Positions 49,106 through 58,495 of a stretch of DNA of 64,000 nt are shown here, piece by piece (position 1 is the first letter of the stretch; every line of letters starts with the position of its first letter). The notes beneath the pieces were generated by a model. That model did not search any database. It was not told where the DNA came from and saw only the letters and a program-made list of their open reading frames with translations. This DNA is from Sphaerisporangium album. GTDB lineage: Bacteria > Actinomycetota > Actinomycetes > Streptosporangiales > Streptosporangiaceae. The DNA lies in NCBI RefSeq assembly GCF_003323745.1, contig NZ_QOIL01000022.1, positions 117,477-181,476 of the forward strand. The letters are read 5' to 3'. The position numbers were made by a program, and so were the translations under genes.

Positions 49106-51862
49106 GTGGCTTCCGGACGCCAGCGTTTCTCGATCATCAGCGACGGCCTACCCAGCCAGCTGCCTGATGTCGACCCCAGCGAGACTCAGGAGTGGCTCGA
49201 GTCGCTTGACACCGTCGTGAAGACGGAGGGTCGTAGCCGAGCCCGCTATCTGATGCTGCGCCTGCTCGAGCGCGCGCGCGAGCATCAGGTGGGGGTGCCC
49301 GGACTGCGGAGCACCGACTACATCAACACCATTCCGCCGGAGCGCGAGCCCTGGTTCCCGGGCGACGAGTACGTCGAGCGTCGCATCCGCGCCTATATCC
49401 GGTGGAACGCCGCCGTCATGGTGACCAGGGCCAACGCCCGCACCAACGTCGGCGGCCACATCGCGACCTACGCCTCGGCGGCCTCGTTGTACGAGGTGGG
49501 CTTCAACCACTTCTTCCGCGGCAAGGACCACGGCGAGTCCGGCGACCAGGTCTTCATCCAGGGCCACGCCGCGCCGGGCATCTACGCGCGGGCGTTCCTG
49601 GAGGGCCGCCTGAACGAGGCGCAGCTCGACGCTTTCCGCCAGGAGCTGTCCCAGGGCTTCAAGGGCCTGCCGTCCTATCCGCACCCGCGCCTGATGCCCG
49701 ACTTCTGGGAGTTCCCCACGGTCTCCATGGGCCTCGGCGCGATCGGCGCGATCTACCAGGCGCGGTTCAACCGCTACCTGCTCAGCCGCAAGATGAAGGA
49801 CACCAGCCGCAGCCACGTCTGGTGCTTCCTCGGCGACGGCGAGATGGACGAGCCCGAGTCGCTCGGCGCGATCGGCCTGGCCGCCCGTGAGGAGCTCGAC
49901 AACCTCACGTTCGTGATCAACTGCAACCTGCAGCGGCTGGACGGCCCGGTACGCGGGAACGGCAAGATCATCCAGGAGCTGGAGTCGTTCTTCCGGGGGG
50001 CCGGATGGAACGTCATCAAGGTCGTCTGGGGCCGTGACTGGGACCCGTTGCTGGCCGCCGACGTCGACGGCGTGCTCGTCAACAAGATGAACACCACCCC
50101 CGACGGGCAGTTCCAGACCTACTCCGTCGAGTCGGGCGAGTACATCCGCGAGAACTTCTTCGGGGACGATCCCCGCCTGCGCAAGATGGTCGAGCACCTC
50201 AGCGACGACGACATCCGCAAGCTGTCGCGCGGCGGCCACGACTACCGCAAGGTGTACGCGGCGTTCAAGGCGGCCCGCGAGCACGTCGGCCAGCCCACGG
50301 TCATCCTCGCCCAGACCATCAAGGGATGGACGCTCGGCAAGGACTTCGAGGCGCGCAACGCCACGCACCAGATGAAGAAGATGACCAAGGCCGAGCTCAA
50401 GGAGTTCCGCGACCGGCTCTACCTCCCGATCCCCGACAAGGACCTCGAGGGCGAGCTGCCCCCGTACTTCCACCCGGGCGAGAACGACGAGGAGATCGCC
50501 TACATGCGGGAGCGTCGCGCGGCGCTCGGCGGTTACCTGCCGAAACGCGTCACGCGCGCCAAGGCGCTCAAGCTGCCCGGCGACAAGGTCTACGCGGACC
50601 TGAAGAAGGGCTCGGGCAAGCAGAACGTCGCGACGACGATGGCGTTCGTCCGCCTTCTGAAGGACCTCATGCGGGACAAGGAGATCGGCGCGAGGTTCGT
50701 CCCGATCATTCCCGACGAGGCGCGCACGTTCGGCCTCGACGCGATGTTCCCCACCGCCAAGATCTACTCCCCGCACGGCCAGACGTACGAGGCCGTCGAC
50801 CGCAACCTGCTGCTGTCGTACAAGGAGTCGACCGAGGGCCAGATCCTCCACGAGGGCATCAGCGAGGCCGGCTCGATGGGCTCGGCGATCGCCGTCGGCA
50901 CGGCCTACGCCACGCACGGCGAGCACATGATCCCGATCTACATCTTCTACTCGATGTTCGGGTTCCAGCGCACCGCCGACCAGATGTGGGCCATGGGCGA
51001 CCAGATGGGACGCGGGTTCCTGCTGGGCGCGACGGCCGGGCGCACCACGCTCAACGGCGAGGGCCTCCAGCACGAGGACGGCCACACGCCGCTGATCGCC
51101 TCGACCAACCCCGCCGCGGTCGTGTACGACCCGGCCTGGGCGTTCGAGATCGCGCACATCGTGCAGGACGGCCTGCGCCGCATGTACGGCGAGAACCCCG
51201 AGGACGTCTTCTACTACCTCACCGTCTACAACGAGCCCTACCCGCAGCCGGCCGAGCCCGAGGGCCTGGACGTCGAGGGTGTCCTCAAGGGCCTGTACCG
51301 CTTCGCCGAGGCCCCGGAGGTCGAGGGTCCGCGCGCGAACATCCTCGCCTCCGGCGTCGCCGGTCGCTGGGCACTGGAGGCGCAGCGGCTGCTGGCCGAA
51401 GAGTGGGGTGTGGCGGCGACGGTGTGGTCGGCGCCCTCGTGGTCGGAGCTGCGCCGCGAGGCCCTCGACTGCGAGGAGCACAACCTGCTCAACCCCGACT
51501 CCGAGCAGCGCGTGCCGTACGTGAGCCGCCTGCTGAAGGACGTGCCGGGGCCGTTCGTGGGCGTCAGCGACTACATGCGGGCCGTCCCCGACCAGATCGC
51601 CCGGTGGGTGCCCGGCGACTGGGCCTCCCTGGGCACCGACGGCTTCGGCCTGTCGGACACCCGCTCGGCGCTGCGCCGCCACTTCCACGTGGACGCCGCG
51701 TCGATCACCCTGGCGGTGCTGACCGAGCTGGCCAAGCGCGGCGAGGTCAAGCCGGAGGTCCTGCGCGAGGCCATCTCGCGCTACCACCTGAAGAACGGCG
51801 TCACCGAGGTCGTCGCGCAGCCGACCCCGGAGAGCAACGAGACGCAGTCCATGGGAGTCTGA
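49106..51862 (+). CDS. aceE: Pyruvate dehydrogenase E1 component, homodimeric type
   Basis: 918 residues from GTG 49106, with GGAAGG nine bases upstream. Opens [21 protein letters not shown] as other AceE proteins do. The thiamine-diphosphate motif is [20 protein letters not shown] continuing to [14 protein letters not shown] (G-D-G ... N-C-N). The C-terminal half has [16 protein letters not shown] and [19 protein letters not shown]. It decarboxylates pyruvate and passes the acetyl group to E2 (elsewhere in the genome) to make acetyl-CoA, the feedstock of the fatty-acid genes to the right. No other E1 gene is in the window. A very strong hairpin follows the stop. Confidence 0.95.
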   Translation: MASGRQRFSIISDGLPSQLPDVDPSETQEWLESLDTVVKTEGRSRARYLMLRLLERAREHQVGVPGLRSTDYINTIPPEREPWFPGDEYVERRIRAYIRWNAAVMVTRANARTNVGGHIATYASAASLYEVGFNHFFRGKDHGESGDQVFIQGHAAPGIYARAFLEGRLNEAQLDAFRQELSQGFKGLPSYPHPRLMPDFWEFPTVSMGLGAIGAIYQARFNRYLLSRKMKDTSRSHVWCFLGDGEMDEPESLGAIGLAAREELDNLTFVINCNLQRLDGPVRGNGKIIQELESFFRGAGWNVIKVVWGRDWDPLLAADVDGVLVNKMNTTPDGQFQTYSVESGEYIRENFFGDDPRLRKMVEHLSDDDIRKLSRGGHDYRKVYAAFKAAREHVGQPTVILAQTIKGWTLGKDFEARNATHQMKKMTKAELKEFRDRLYLPIPDKDLEGELPPYFHPGENDEEIAYMRERRAALGGYLPKRVTRAKALKLPGDKVYADLKKGSGKQNVATTMAFVRLLKDLMRDKEIGARFVPIIPDEARTFGLDAMFPTAKIYSPHGQTYEAVDRNLLLSYKESTEGQILHEGISEAGSMGSAIAVGTAYATHGEHMIPIYIFYSMFGFQRTADQMWAMGDQMGRGFLLGATAGRTTLNGEGLQHEDGHTPLIASTNPAAVVYDPAWAFEIAHIVQDGLRRMYGENPEDVFYYLTVYNEPYPQPAEPEGLDVEGVLKGLYRFAEAPEVEGPRANILASGVAGRWALEAQRLLAEEWGVAATVWSAPSWSELRREALDCEEHNLLNPDSEQRVPYVSRLLKDVPGPFVGVSDYMRAVPDQIARWVPGDWASLGTDGFGLSDTRSALRRHFHVDAASITLAVLTELAKRGEVKPEVLREAISRYHLKNGVTEVVAQPTPESNETQSMGV

Positions 51863-51874
51863 TCCCCGGTCGTC

Positions 51875-51906
51875 ACGGGCCCCGCGCGAGCGTGCGCGGG
51901 GCCCGT
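51875..51906 (+). terminator. Strong hairpin terminator after aceE
   Basis: ACGGGCCCCGCGC (51875-51887) and GCGCGGGGCCCGT (51894-51906) pair perfectly over 13 positions with a six-base loop. It isolates aceE from the protease gene. Confidence 0.8.
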
Positions 51907-51977
51907 CGCCGTCCTCGGGCCCTTGGACGGGGCCTGCCAAGTCAGTCACAAGCCATGAACAAGCCGGCCGTCCCACG

Positions 51978-53702
51978 ATGGCCAATGTGAACGGATACAT
52001 CAGGAAAAGTCTTACGCTGGTCGCCGCCGCGGCGTCGATCGCGCTGAGCACCGTCGCCGTCGCGGGGCCCGTCCTGGCCGACGGCGAGAACGACGTCCCC
52101 GTGGGCACCCGGCTCGCCGCCAAGGCCCACCCCGCGGTGCAGCTGACGAGCCTCACCTACAGCGGAGAGGTGGTCGTCCCCACGCCCGAGGTCAAGCAGT
52201 CGGCGTTGCGGGCGCTGGCCCGGCAGGCCGCCTCCGCCGCGATCTCCGGCAAGATCGCCCAGGACGAGCGCAGCATCGCCAAGTACGTCTTCCAGAAGAT
52301 GGCCGCCGACCCCAACGCCTACCTGCGCGCGGCCGGGCCGAACCGGTCGGTGGACGCCGAGGTCGGCGGGCTGTGCACCGGCTGGTGGGTCACTCCCGAC
52401 GGCTACATGGTGACCGGCGCGCACTGCGTCGAGACCGGCGAGCAGGAGCTCGGCGAGCTGTTCGCCCAGCAGGCGCTGAGCAAGTTCAACAAGGAGGACG
52501 CCGCGGTGGTCCTCCAGGAGCTGGGCGACTACCAGACCGACGAGGAGATCGTGAAGCTGGCGACGCAGATCTTCGTCACCTTCAACAGCACCCACCTCAA
52601 GATCCAGGGTCTGGAGAAGAGCCTCGCGGTGCTGCAGAGCCTGCCGGGCGGCGGCGTGGACAAGACGGCCAAGCCCGTCCCCGCCGAGCTCGTGTCGGTC
52701 GGCGAGAGCTACCCGGGCAAGGACTTCGCCCTGCTCAAGGTCAACGGCCAGCAGAACCTGCCCACGGTGCCCCTCGGCGACGACGGCGACGTGCAGACCG
52801 GCGACACGCTTTACATCAGCGGCTTCCCTGGCCTGGTGACCAACACCCCGTTCTTCAGCCTGGAGTCCAAGCTCGACCCCGCGCTCACCGAGGGCCCGTA
52901 CAACGCCAGGCGCACCACGCAGACCGGCGTGCCGTACATCCAGACGCAGGCCCCGGCCTACCACGGCAACTCCGGCGGGCCGGTGTTCAGCCGCCAGGGC
53001 AAGGTCATCGGCATGCTGATCGCCGGGTCGGTCACCGACGGCGGCGAGAACACCGAGAGCCAGACGTTCGTGCTGCCCGTCAGCGTCATCAAGGAGAAGC
53101 TGAACGAGAAGAACGTCAAGCCGGCGCAGGCGCTGACCTCCACGCGGTACGACGAGGCGCTGGAGGACTACTTCAAGCACTACTACTCGCAGGCGCTGCC
53201 CAAGTTCCGCGAGGTGCAGGCGCTCTTCCCGAACCACCCCTACATCACCAAGTACATCAGCGACACGCAGCAGGCCATCTCGTCGGGCAAGGACGAGACC
53301 CCCTCCTCGACGCTGCCGTGGGTGCTGGCCGGCGGCGGGGCGGTCGTGGGACTCGGCATCGTCGTGGTGCTGGTCGTCGCGCTGGGCCGCAGGCGGCGCC
53401 GGACGGCGTCCGTGCCCGCCCTCCCCGGGCCGCGGTACGGGGCCGCGCCACAGTGGCAGCCGCCCGCCCGTCCGTACGGCCTGCCGCCGGCGCCGCATCC
53501 CGAAGCGGGAGCGGGCCCGGTGCCCGGGGCGGGACCGCACCCCGGACAGCCGTACGCGCGGCCGCACGCCCCGATCGTCCCCGATCGGCACGACGGGTAC
53601 GGCGTGCGCGAGGGCGGCGGGGGCGGCAGGCACGTCGCCGACCTGGAGCGCGAGGTCGCCGAGCTGCGCCGGCAGCTCCAGGGCCGGCCGTCGGGCCAGT
53701 GA
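51978..53702 (+). CDS. Membrane-anchored trypsin-like serine protease
   Basis: 574 residues. Signal peptide (SLTLVAAAASIALSTVAVAG, cleavage near VLADG). Protease domain with GLCTGWWVTPDGYMVTGAHC, His149; a 100-residue insertion; Asp249 in YPGKDFALLKV; Ser332 in YHGNSGGPVF. The triad is complete. A helical TPR-like stretch (YDEALEDYFKHYYSQALPKFREVQ) follows, then a membrane helix (LPWVLAGGGAVVGLGIVVVLVV), basic anchor, a Pro-rich cytoplasmic tail and a final coiled coil (VADLEREVAELRRQLQ). So the protease is outside and the tail inside, different from secreted HtrA forms. Target unknown; no inhibitor or substrate gene is adjacent. Confidence 0.85.
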   Translation: MANVNGYIRKSLTLVAAAASIALSTVAVAGPVLADGENDVPVGTRLAAKAHPAVQLTSLTYSGEVVVPTPEVKQSALRALARQAASAAISGKIAQDERSIAKYVFQKMAADPNAYLRAAGPNRSVDAEVGGLCTGWWVTPDGYMVTGAHCVETGEQELGELFAQQALSKFNKEDAAVVLQELGDYQTDEEIVKLATQIFVTFNSTHLKIQGLEKSLAVLQSLPGGGVDKTAKPVPAELVSVGESYPGKDFALLKVNGQQNLPTVPLGDDGDVQTGDTLYISGFPGLVTNTPFFSLESKLDPALTEGPYNARRTTQTGVPYIQTQAPAYHGNSGGPVFSRQGKVIGMLIAGSVTDGGENTESQTFVLPVSVIKEKLNEKNVKPAQALTSTRYDEALEDYFKHYYSQALPKFREVQALFPNHPYITKYISDTQQAISSGKDETPSSTLPWVLAGGGAVVGLGIVVVLVVALGRRRRRTASVPALPGPRYGAAPQWQPPARPYGLPPAPHPEAGAGPVPGAGPHPGQPYARPHAPIVPDRHDGYGVREGGGGGRHVADLEREVAELRRQLQGRPSGQ

Positions 53703-53713
53703 GCCACCGTGGA

Positions 53714-53743
53714 AGGCCGGCCGCGTGAACGTGTGGCCGGCCT
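53714..53743. terminator. Hairpin between protease and WYL regulator genes
   Basis: AGGCCGGCC (53714-53722) and GGCCGGCCT (53735-53743) are perfect complements with a 12-base loop, placed between two convergent genes so it may stop both. Confidence 0.55.
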
Positions 53744-53782
53744 CACCACCGGCCCCCGGGAGTGGCGTCCGCGGGGAGGGGT

Positions 53783-54511
53783 TCAGTCGAGGTCGGGGTC
53801 GCGGGCGATCAGGTCGGGGATGTCCGGGTCGTACTCGTCGAGCTGCCGCCGGGTCGTCGCGGGCTCGCCGGTCAGCGCCGCCGTGCGGATGCGGTCGAGG
53901 CGGAAGACCCGCACGTCCTCCCGCAGGCGGCACCACGCGACGAGGTACCAGAACCCGCCGCGCCCGCCGATGAAGACGCCCGGCTCGACGTCGCGTTCGG
54001 TGAGCGCGCCGGAGCGGTCCTCGTAGGTGATGTGGAGCACCCGGCGGCGCTGGAGCGCCTCGTCGATCACGCGGCCGGCCGCCGGCCTCGCCTCGGCGTC
54101 GCCGCCGGGAAGGTGTGCGCGGGTGGCGTGCTCGCCGCCGGGCGGATGCGGGAGAGAAGCGTGCTCGTCGCCCGGGGCCGGCAGGGCGGCGACGAGCTTG
54201 CGTAACGCGCCGCGCGCGTCGGCGGCGAACGGACGGTCGCTCAGCCGGCTGAGCGCCACCGCGACGGCGACGGCCTCGCCGGGGCTGAAGCCGATGGGGG
54301 GAGGCGACGCCGTCTTGCCGAGGGCGTATCCGCCGCGCTTGCCCGGCTCGGCGTGGATGGGCACCCCCGCCCGCTGGAGGGTCGCGATGTCGCGCTCGAT
54401 GGTGCGGGCGCTGACCCGGAGGCGGTCGCCCAGCTCTCGTGCGGACCGGCACCGGGGGGAGATCGCGCGCAGCTCTTCGACGAGCGCGTAGAGCCGATCG
54501 GTACGGTTCAC
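53783..54511 (-). CDS. WYL-domain HTH transcriptional regulator (YafY type)
   Basis: 242 residues. HTH_11 winged helix at the N-terminus: MNRTDRLYALVEELRAIS, then SARELGDRLRVSARTIERDI, with the wing GVPIHAEPGKRGGYAL. A linker of low complexity (PAPGDEHASLPHPPGGEH) separates it from the WYL domain: HITYEDRSGALTERDVEP, GGFWYLVAWCRLREDVRVFRL and DRI; W-Y-L is present. WYL domains sense small ligands or single-stranded nucleic acid. Target unknown. It is convergent with the protease and lies beside the PHP gene upstream on the same strand. Confidence 0.88.
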   Translation of the reverse strand: MNRTDRLYALVEELRAISPRCRSARELGDRLRVSARTIERDIATLQRAGVPIHAEPGKRGGYALGKTASPPPIGFSPGEAVAVAVALSRLSDRPFAADARGALRKLVAALPAPGDEHASLPHPPGGEHATRAHLPGGDAEARPAAGRVIDEALQRRRVLHITYEDRSGALTERDVEPGVFIGGRGGFWYLVAWCRLREDVRVFRLDRIRTAALTGEPATTRRQLDEYDPDIPDLIARDPDLD

Positions 54512-54587
54512 ATCCCGAACTTACGTCCGGCCACCGACATTCGAGCGGCCCGCGAACGCGGTTCTATCCGGCCCGCGAACCCCCGGC

Positions 54588-55610
54588 CTAGCCGGTGGTC
54601 CAGGCGAGGAGGTCGGGCAGGGGCCAGGTGTCGACCACGCGGTCCGCCTCGACGCCGCACCGCACGGCGCGCTCGCAGCCGTAGTGCTGCCATTCGAGCT
54701 GGCCGGGGGCATGGGCGTCGGAGTCGATGGAGAACAGGCACCCCATCTCGTACGCCGGCCGCAGCAGGCGCTTGGGCGGGTCGAGCCGGTCGGGCCGGGA
54801 GTTGATCTCCACGGCGACGCCGAACCGACGGCACGCCTCGAAGACGATCTCGGCGTCGAAGTCGGACTCGGGCCTGAGGCCCCCACGCCTGCCGCCGCCG
54901 CGCACGATGCGCCCGGTGCAGTGGCCGAGGACGTCGACGTGCGGGTTGGCGATGGCCGTGACCATGCGGCGGGTCATGTCGTCGCCGTTCATGCGGAGCT
55001 GGGAGTGGACGCTGGCGACGACCACGTCGAGCCGTTCCAGCAGCTCCGGCTCCTGGTCGAGCGAGCCGTCCGGCAGGATGTCCACCTCGATGCCGGTCAG
55101 AACGCGAAACGGCGCCAGCTCGTCGTTCAGCGCGGCCACGACGTCGAGCTGCTCGCGCAGCCGGTCGGGCGAAAGGCCGTTCGCCACGGTGAGGCGCGGC
55201 GAGTGGTCGGTCAGGGCCAGGTACTCGTGGCCGAGGTCGCGGGCGGCCAGCGCCATCTCCCTGATCGGCGACCCGCCGTCGGACCAGTCGGAGTGGCTGT
55301 GCAGGTCGCCCCTGAGCGCGGCGCGCAGGGCGGCGGTGGCCTCGTCCAGGTCGAGGCCCGCGGTGTCCTCCAGGCGGCGCAGGTAGGTGGGGGTCTCGCC
55401 GTCCAGGGCCTCGGTGATGGCCAGGGAGGTGACCTTGCCGATGCCCTTGAGGTCGGAGAGACCGCCCGAGCGGGCGAGCCGCACGAGCTCGTCGCGGGGC
55501 AGGTCGGCGATGGTGGACGCCGCGCCGCGGAAGGCGCGCACGCGGTAGGTGGGCTCTCCGGCCCGCTCCAGCAGGAAGGCGATGCGCTTCAGGGCTTCGA
55601 CCGGTTCCAC
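54588..55610 (-). CDS. PHP-domain phosphoesterase with helix-hairpin-helix (PolX C-terminal-like)
   Basis: 340 residues. The N-terminal third has polymerase-beta-type helices (LKRIAFLLERAGEPTYRVRAFRGAA) and a helix-hairpin-helix DNA-binding motif (LKGIGKVTSLAI). Then the PHP metal centre: RGDLHSHSDWSDG, LTDHSPRL, ASVHSQLRM, LGHCTGRIV and SIDSDAHAP carry the His/Asp ligands. The family resembles the PolX exonuclease half without its polymerase half. Possibly a histidinol-phosphatase-like or DNA 3'-end processing enzyme; the HhH favours DNA. All metal ligands look intact. Confidence 0.82.
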   Translation of the reverse strand: MEPVEALKRIAFLLERAGEPTYRVRAFRGAASTIADLPRDELVRLARSGGLSDLKGIGKVTSLAITEALDGETPTYLRRLEDTAGLDLDEATAALRAALRGDLHSHSDWSDGGSPIREMALAARDLGHEYLALTDHSPRLTVANGLSPDRLREQLDVVAALNDELAPFRVLTGIEVDILPDGSLDQEPELLERLDVVVASVHSQLRMNGDDMTRRMVTAIANPHVDVLGHCTGRIVRGGGRRGGLRPESDFDAEIVFEACRRFGVAVEINSRPDRLDPPKRLLRPAYEMGCLFSIDSDAHAPGQLEWQHYGCERAVRCGVEADRVVDTWPLPDLLAWTTG

Positions 55611-55779
55611 ACCGCGAATCTACCCCGGCCCGGCGGTCGCCTTGGCCGTCCACCAGCCCGGAACCCTGGAACTTATTCGTGGCTTATAACGATATTTCCG
55701 GATAGGAACCTGATTTCAGGCGGCCCCGTTGAACGGTCCAAACGGTACGCTGAGCTGACTTTTCGAGAGATGGACATCG

Positions 55780-56250
55780 ATGGCGAACCCTGAGCCGCAA
55801 CCTCCGCGGACACCGCACCCCTTGGCACAGGCGGGACCCTCCGCGGGGAGGCCGGCGGGCGACGTCAGGTCCAAGAAGAAGCTGTCGACCAGCGCCATCA
55901 CCCTGGGAACGATGGGCGTGCTGTCGACGCTGTTCGTCGGATTCTGCGCGGCCCAGGACGCCTACGCCCCGCGCGTCGCCGCGGACTGCGTGGACCTGGA
56001 CAGCAGGCAGCCGGACGGCTCCTACCTCGGCGTCAACGACCGCTACTGCGATGACGACGGCGGCTCCAGCGGCTCCAGCGGCTACCGCGGATCCCACGGC
56101 GCCTACGGCTGGTACTACGGCGGAGTCTGGCAGGCAGGCCGGATCCGCGGCGGCACGACCATCCGCCCGTCCAACGCCCACATCAGCACCCGCTCCGGCA
56201 GCGTGATCCAGCGCGGCGGCTTCGGCGGCCGCGGCGTCGGCGGGAGCTGA
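55780..56250 (+). CDS. Small membrane-anchored protein, YgiB/YjfM (DUF1190)-like
   Basis: 156 residues. Cytoplasmic Pro-rich N-terminus (about 33 residues), one helix (LSTSAITLGTMGVLSTLFVGF), then an outside domain with two Cys (ADCVDL and DRYCDD), a Ser/Gly linker, and the characteristic WYYGGVWQAGRIRGGTT segment, ending RGGFGGRGVGGS. Pattern and gene context match the E. coli YgiB/YjfM proteins, which sit beside a glutathionylspermidine-synthase-like ATP-grasp gene. The next gene is a paralog with the same C-terminal half. Function unknown; a secreted or envelope partner of the enzyme is likely. Family assignment is moderate. Confidence 0.65.
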   Translation: MANPEPQPPRTPHPLAQAGPSAGRPAGDVRSKKKLSTSAITLGTMGVLSTLFVGFCAAQDAYAPRVAADCVDLDSRQPDGSYLGVNDRYCDDDGGSSGSSGYRGSHGAYGWYYGGVWQAGRIRGGTTIRPSNAHISTRSGSVIQRGGFGGRGVGGS

Positions 56251-56288
56251 GCGGCGATCGTCATCTCATCGGGAAAGCGAGCCGAGCC

Positions 56289-56741
56289 ATGACCAAGCCC
56301 GCACGGCGATTATCGTCGCACGCGGTGACCGTGGGGGCCCTGACGATCCTGTCGGGCCTGGTGCTGACCTCCTGCGCACCCCCGAATCCCGTCGACCCCT
56401 CCGGCACCTACTACGGCGTGGACAACTCCGCGTCCGGCGGGCACGACTCCGGCGTGGAAGACGACTCCGTGGACGATCCGGACGCGGTGACGGCAGACTG
56501 CGTGAGCCGCGCCAGTGCGGACGACGGCTCGTACAAGGTCGTCAGCGCGTCCCACTGCCCGCCCAAGGCCGGAGGCGGGCACGGGCATTCCGCCTATTTC
56601 TGGTACTACGGAGGCCGCCGCCGCAACGGCCGGGTCTCACGGGGGACGACCGTCATGCCGAAGGACACCGAGATCGTCACGAGAAGCGGACGGTCCATCA
56701 CGCGCGGCGGCCTCGGCGGGCGCGACCACGGAGGGAGCTGA
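56289..56741 (+). CDS. Lipoprotein paralog of the preceding YgiB/YjfM-like protein
   Basis: 150 residues. Lipobox LVLTSC (Cys at residue 29), then an acidic Asp/Gly/Ser linker, CVSRASADDGSYKVVSASHCPP (the paired Cys seen in the paralog), and FWYYGGRRRNGRVSRGTTVMP with the C-terminus TRSGRSITRGGLGGR. The last 60 residues closely follow the upstream gene while the membrane anchor differs (lipid instead of helix). A 38-base gap follows the paralog; two bases separate this stop from the ATP-grasp gene start, so all are in one operon. Confidence 0.7.
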   Translation: MTKPARRLSSHAVTVGALTILSGLVLTSCAPPNPVDPSGTYYGVDNSASGGHDSGVEDDSVDDPDAVTADCVSRASADDGSYKVVSASHCPPKAGGGHGHSAYFWYYGGRRRNGRVSRGTTVMPKDTEIVTRSGRSITRGGLGGRDHGGS

Positions 56742-56742
56742 G

Positions 56743-57897
56743 GTGCGGCGGGAGACGTCCGCGCGGCGCGACGGCTGGGAAGAGATCATCGAGTCGCAGG
56801 GGCTGGCCTACCACCGGACCGCGCACCCCGAGCACCTCACCCGTCCGTACTGGGACGAAGGCGTGCACTACAGCTTCACCATGGACGAGGTGCTCGCGCT
56901 GGAGAGCCAGGTGGACGAGCTGCACGGCATGTGCCTGGAGGCGGTGGACCACGTCATCGCCCACGGCCGCTACCGCGACTTCGCGATCCCCGAATGGGCC
57001 GCGCCCGAGGTGGAGGCCTCCTGGCGGCGCCGCGACCCGCACGTGTACGGCCGCTTCGACCTGCGCTACGACGGCACCGGCCCGGCCAAGCTGCTCGAAT
57101 ACAACGCCGACACCCCGACCAGCCTCGTCGAGACCGCGCTGGTCCAGTGGTTCTGGCTCAAGGACGTGCACCCGGGCGACGACCAGTGGAACTCCGTCCA
57201 CGAGCGCCTGATCGACCGGTGGAAGGAGCTGCCGCTCCAGAGCGGCCCGGCGCACTTCGCCTGGACCAACATGGACGAGACCGGCGAAGAGGTCATGACG
57301 CTCGGCTACCTGCAGGAGACCGCCGAGCAGGCGGGTCTGACCACGGTGGCCATCGCCATGGAGGACATCGGCTGGGACGCCGCCGGTCTTCGCTTCGTCG
57401 ACATGGAACGGCGGGTCATCCGCACGCTGTGCAAGCTGTACCCGTGGGAGTGGGCGGTCGCCGACCCGTTCGGGCCGCAGGCGGTGCGCGGACAGGTCTC
57501 GATGACCTGGGTCGAGCCGCTGTGGAAGATGCTGCTGTCCAACAAGGCGCTGCTCGCCGTCCTGTGGGAGATGTACCCGGGCCACCCGAACCTCCTGCCC
57601 GCCTACCTCGACGGGCCGCGCGACCTGACCTCCCACATCGAGAAGCCGCTCCTCGGCCGGGAGGGGGCCAGCATGCGCATCGTCACGCCCGGAGGGGTCG
57701 AGAGGACGGCGGGCGAGTACGGCGCCGAGGGCTACGTCTACCAGGGGTTCCAGGCACTGCCCGACTTCGACGGCTGGCGGCCGGTGCTCGGCGCGTGGGT
57801 CGTCGGGGACGAGGCGGCCGGGCTCGGCATCCGCGAGACCTCCGGCCTGATCACCGATGACTCCTCCTCCTTCGTCCCCCACCGCATCGTCCTCTGA
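56743..57897 (+). CDS. Glutathionylspermidine synthase-like ATP-grasp enzyme (YjfC/YgiC family)
   Basis: 384 residues from GTG 56743, behind GGAGGG. Blocks of the C-terminal synthetase domain of GspS: YWDEGVHYSFTMDEV, RFDLRYDGTGPAKLLEYNADTPTSL (Asp/Glu/Asn metal and ATP ligands), KPLLGREGASMRIV (Lys and glycine loop over the ATP), and a C-terminus GAWVVGDEAAGLGIRETSGLITDDSSSFVPHR. Actinomycetes do not make glutathionylspermidine, so the YgiC-type enzyme must ligate something else, presumably forming an amide between a carboxylate and an amine at ATP cost. Neighbours are the two exported proteins and the DUF350 membrane protein. Confidence 0.87.
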   Translation: MRRETSARRDGWEEIIESQGLAYHRTAHPEHLTRPYWDEGVHYSFTMDEVLALESQVDELHGMCLEAVDHVIAHGRYRDFAIPEWAAPEVEASWRRRDPHVYGRFDLRYDGTGPAKLLEYNADTPTSLVETALVQWFWLKDVHPGDDQWNSVHERLIDRWKELPLQSGPAHFAWTNMDETGEEVMTLGYLQETAEQAGLTTVAIAMEDIGWDAAGLRFVDMERRVIRTLCKLYPWEWAVADPFGPQAVRGQVSMTWVEPLWKMLLSNKALLAVLWEMYPGHPNLLPAYLDGPRDLTSHIEKPLLGREGASMRIVTPGGVERTAGEYGAEGYVYQGFQALPDFDGWRPVLGAWVVGDEAAGLGIRETSGLITDDSSSFVPHRIVL

Positions 57898-57987
57898 ATC
57901 GCCCTCCGACCTCCGGGACCTCCGGCCCGGCTCCCTCCCCCCGGCCCGCCACGGCCGGCGCCCCCCGACCTCGTACAGGAGACACAT

Positions 57988-58437
57988 ATGACCATCGCGC
58001 TCGCCGGCCCCCTCGCGGAGGCGCTCGGACGCGGGGCCCTCGCCATCCTCGCCTACGCCGTCCTCGGCGTTCTGCTGCTCATCGCGGGCTTCTACGTCAT
58101 CGACATGGTGACCCCCGGCCGGCTCGGCAAGGTGATAAAAGAGGACCGCAACCCGAACGCCGCGCTGCTCGCCGCCTCCGGGCTCGCCGCCCTCGGGCTC
58201 ATCGTCGCGGCCTCGATCTGGTCCTCGGGCGGCGCCCTCCAGGAGGGCCTGCTCGCGACGCTGGTGTTCGGCCTCGTCGGCATCGCCGTGCAGACCCTCG
58301 GCATGATGTTCTTCGACCGGGTCGCCGGCATCTCGGTACGCGAACTCGTGCACGAGCCGACGCTCCAGCCCGGGGCCATCCTGCTCGCGGTGACGCACTT
58401 CGCCATCGGGCTCATCACGGCCGTCGCGGTGATATAG
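57988..58437 (+). CDS. DUF350 family membrane protein (YjfL-like)
   Basis: 149 residues with four helices: AILAYAVLGVLLLIAGFYVIDMV, AALLAASGLAALGLIVAASIW, GLLATLVFGLVGIAVQTLGMM and GAILLAVTHFAIGLITAVAVI. After helix 1 comes TPGRLGKVIKEDRNPN; the D-x-x-T-P-G and E-x-R-N-P-A/N loop is the DUF350 signature. In E. coli yjfL lies with yjfM and yjfC, the same trio as here. No molecular role is established. It follows the ATP-grasp gene after 90 bases. Confidence 0.87.
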   Translation: MTIALAGPLAEALGRGALAILAYAVLGVLLLIAGFYVIDMVTPGRLGKVIKEDRNPNAALLAASGLAALGLIVAASIWSSGGALQEGLLATLVFGLVGIAVQTLGMMFFDRVAGISVRELVHEPTLQPGAILLAVTHFAIGLITAVAVI

Positions 58438-58495
58438 CGCACAGAGGCACCCGCATGGGGCTACCGCACTCGCGCTCACCTGGCACTCTAGGGGT

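Noticed and set aside
49148..52156. Leftward open frame of about 1000 codons over aceE
   Set aside because: Shadow of aceE caused by codon bias at the third position; no family match, and it crosses the aceE terminator hairpin.
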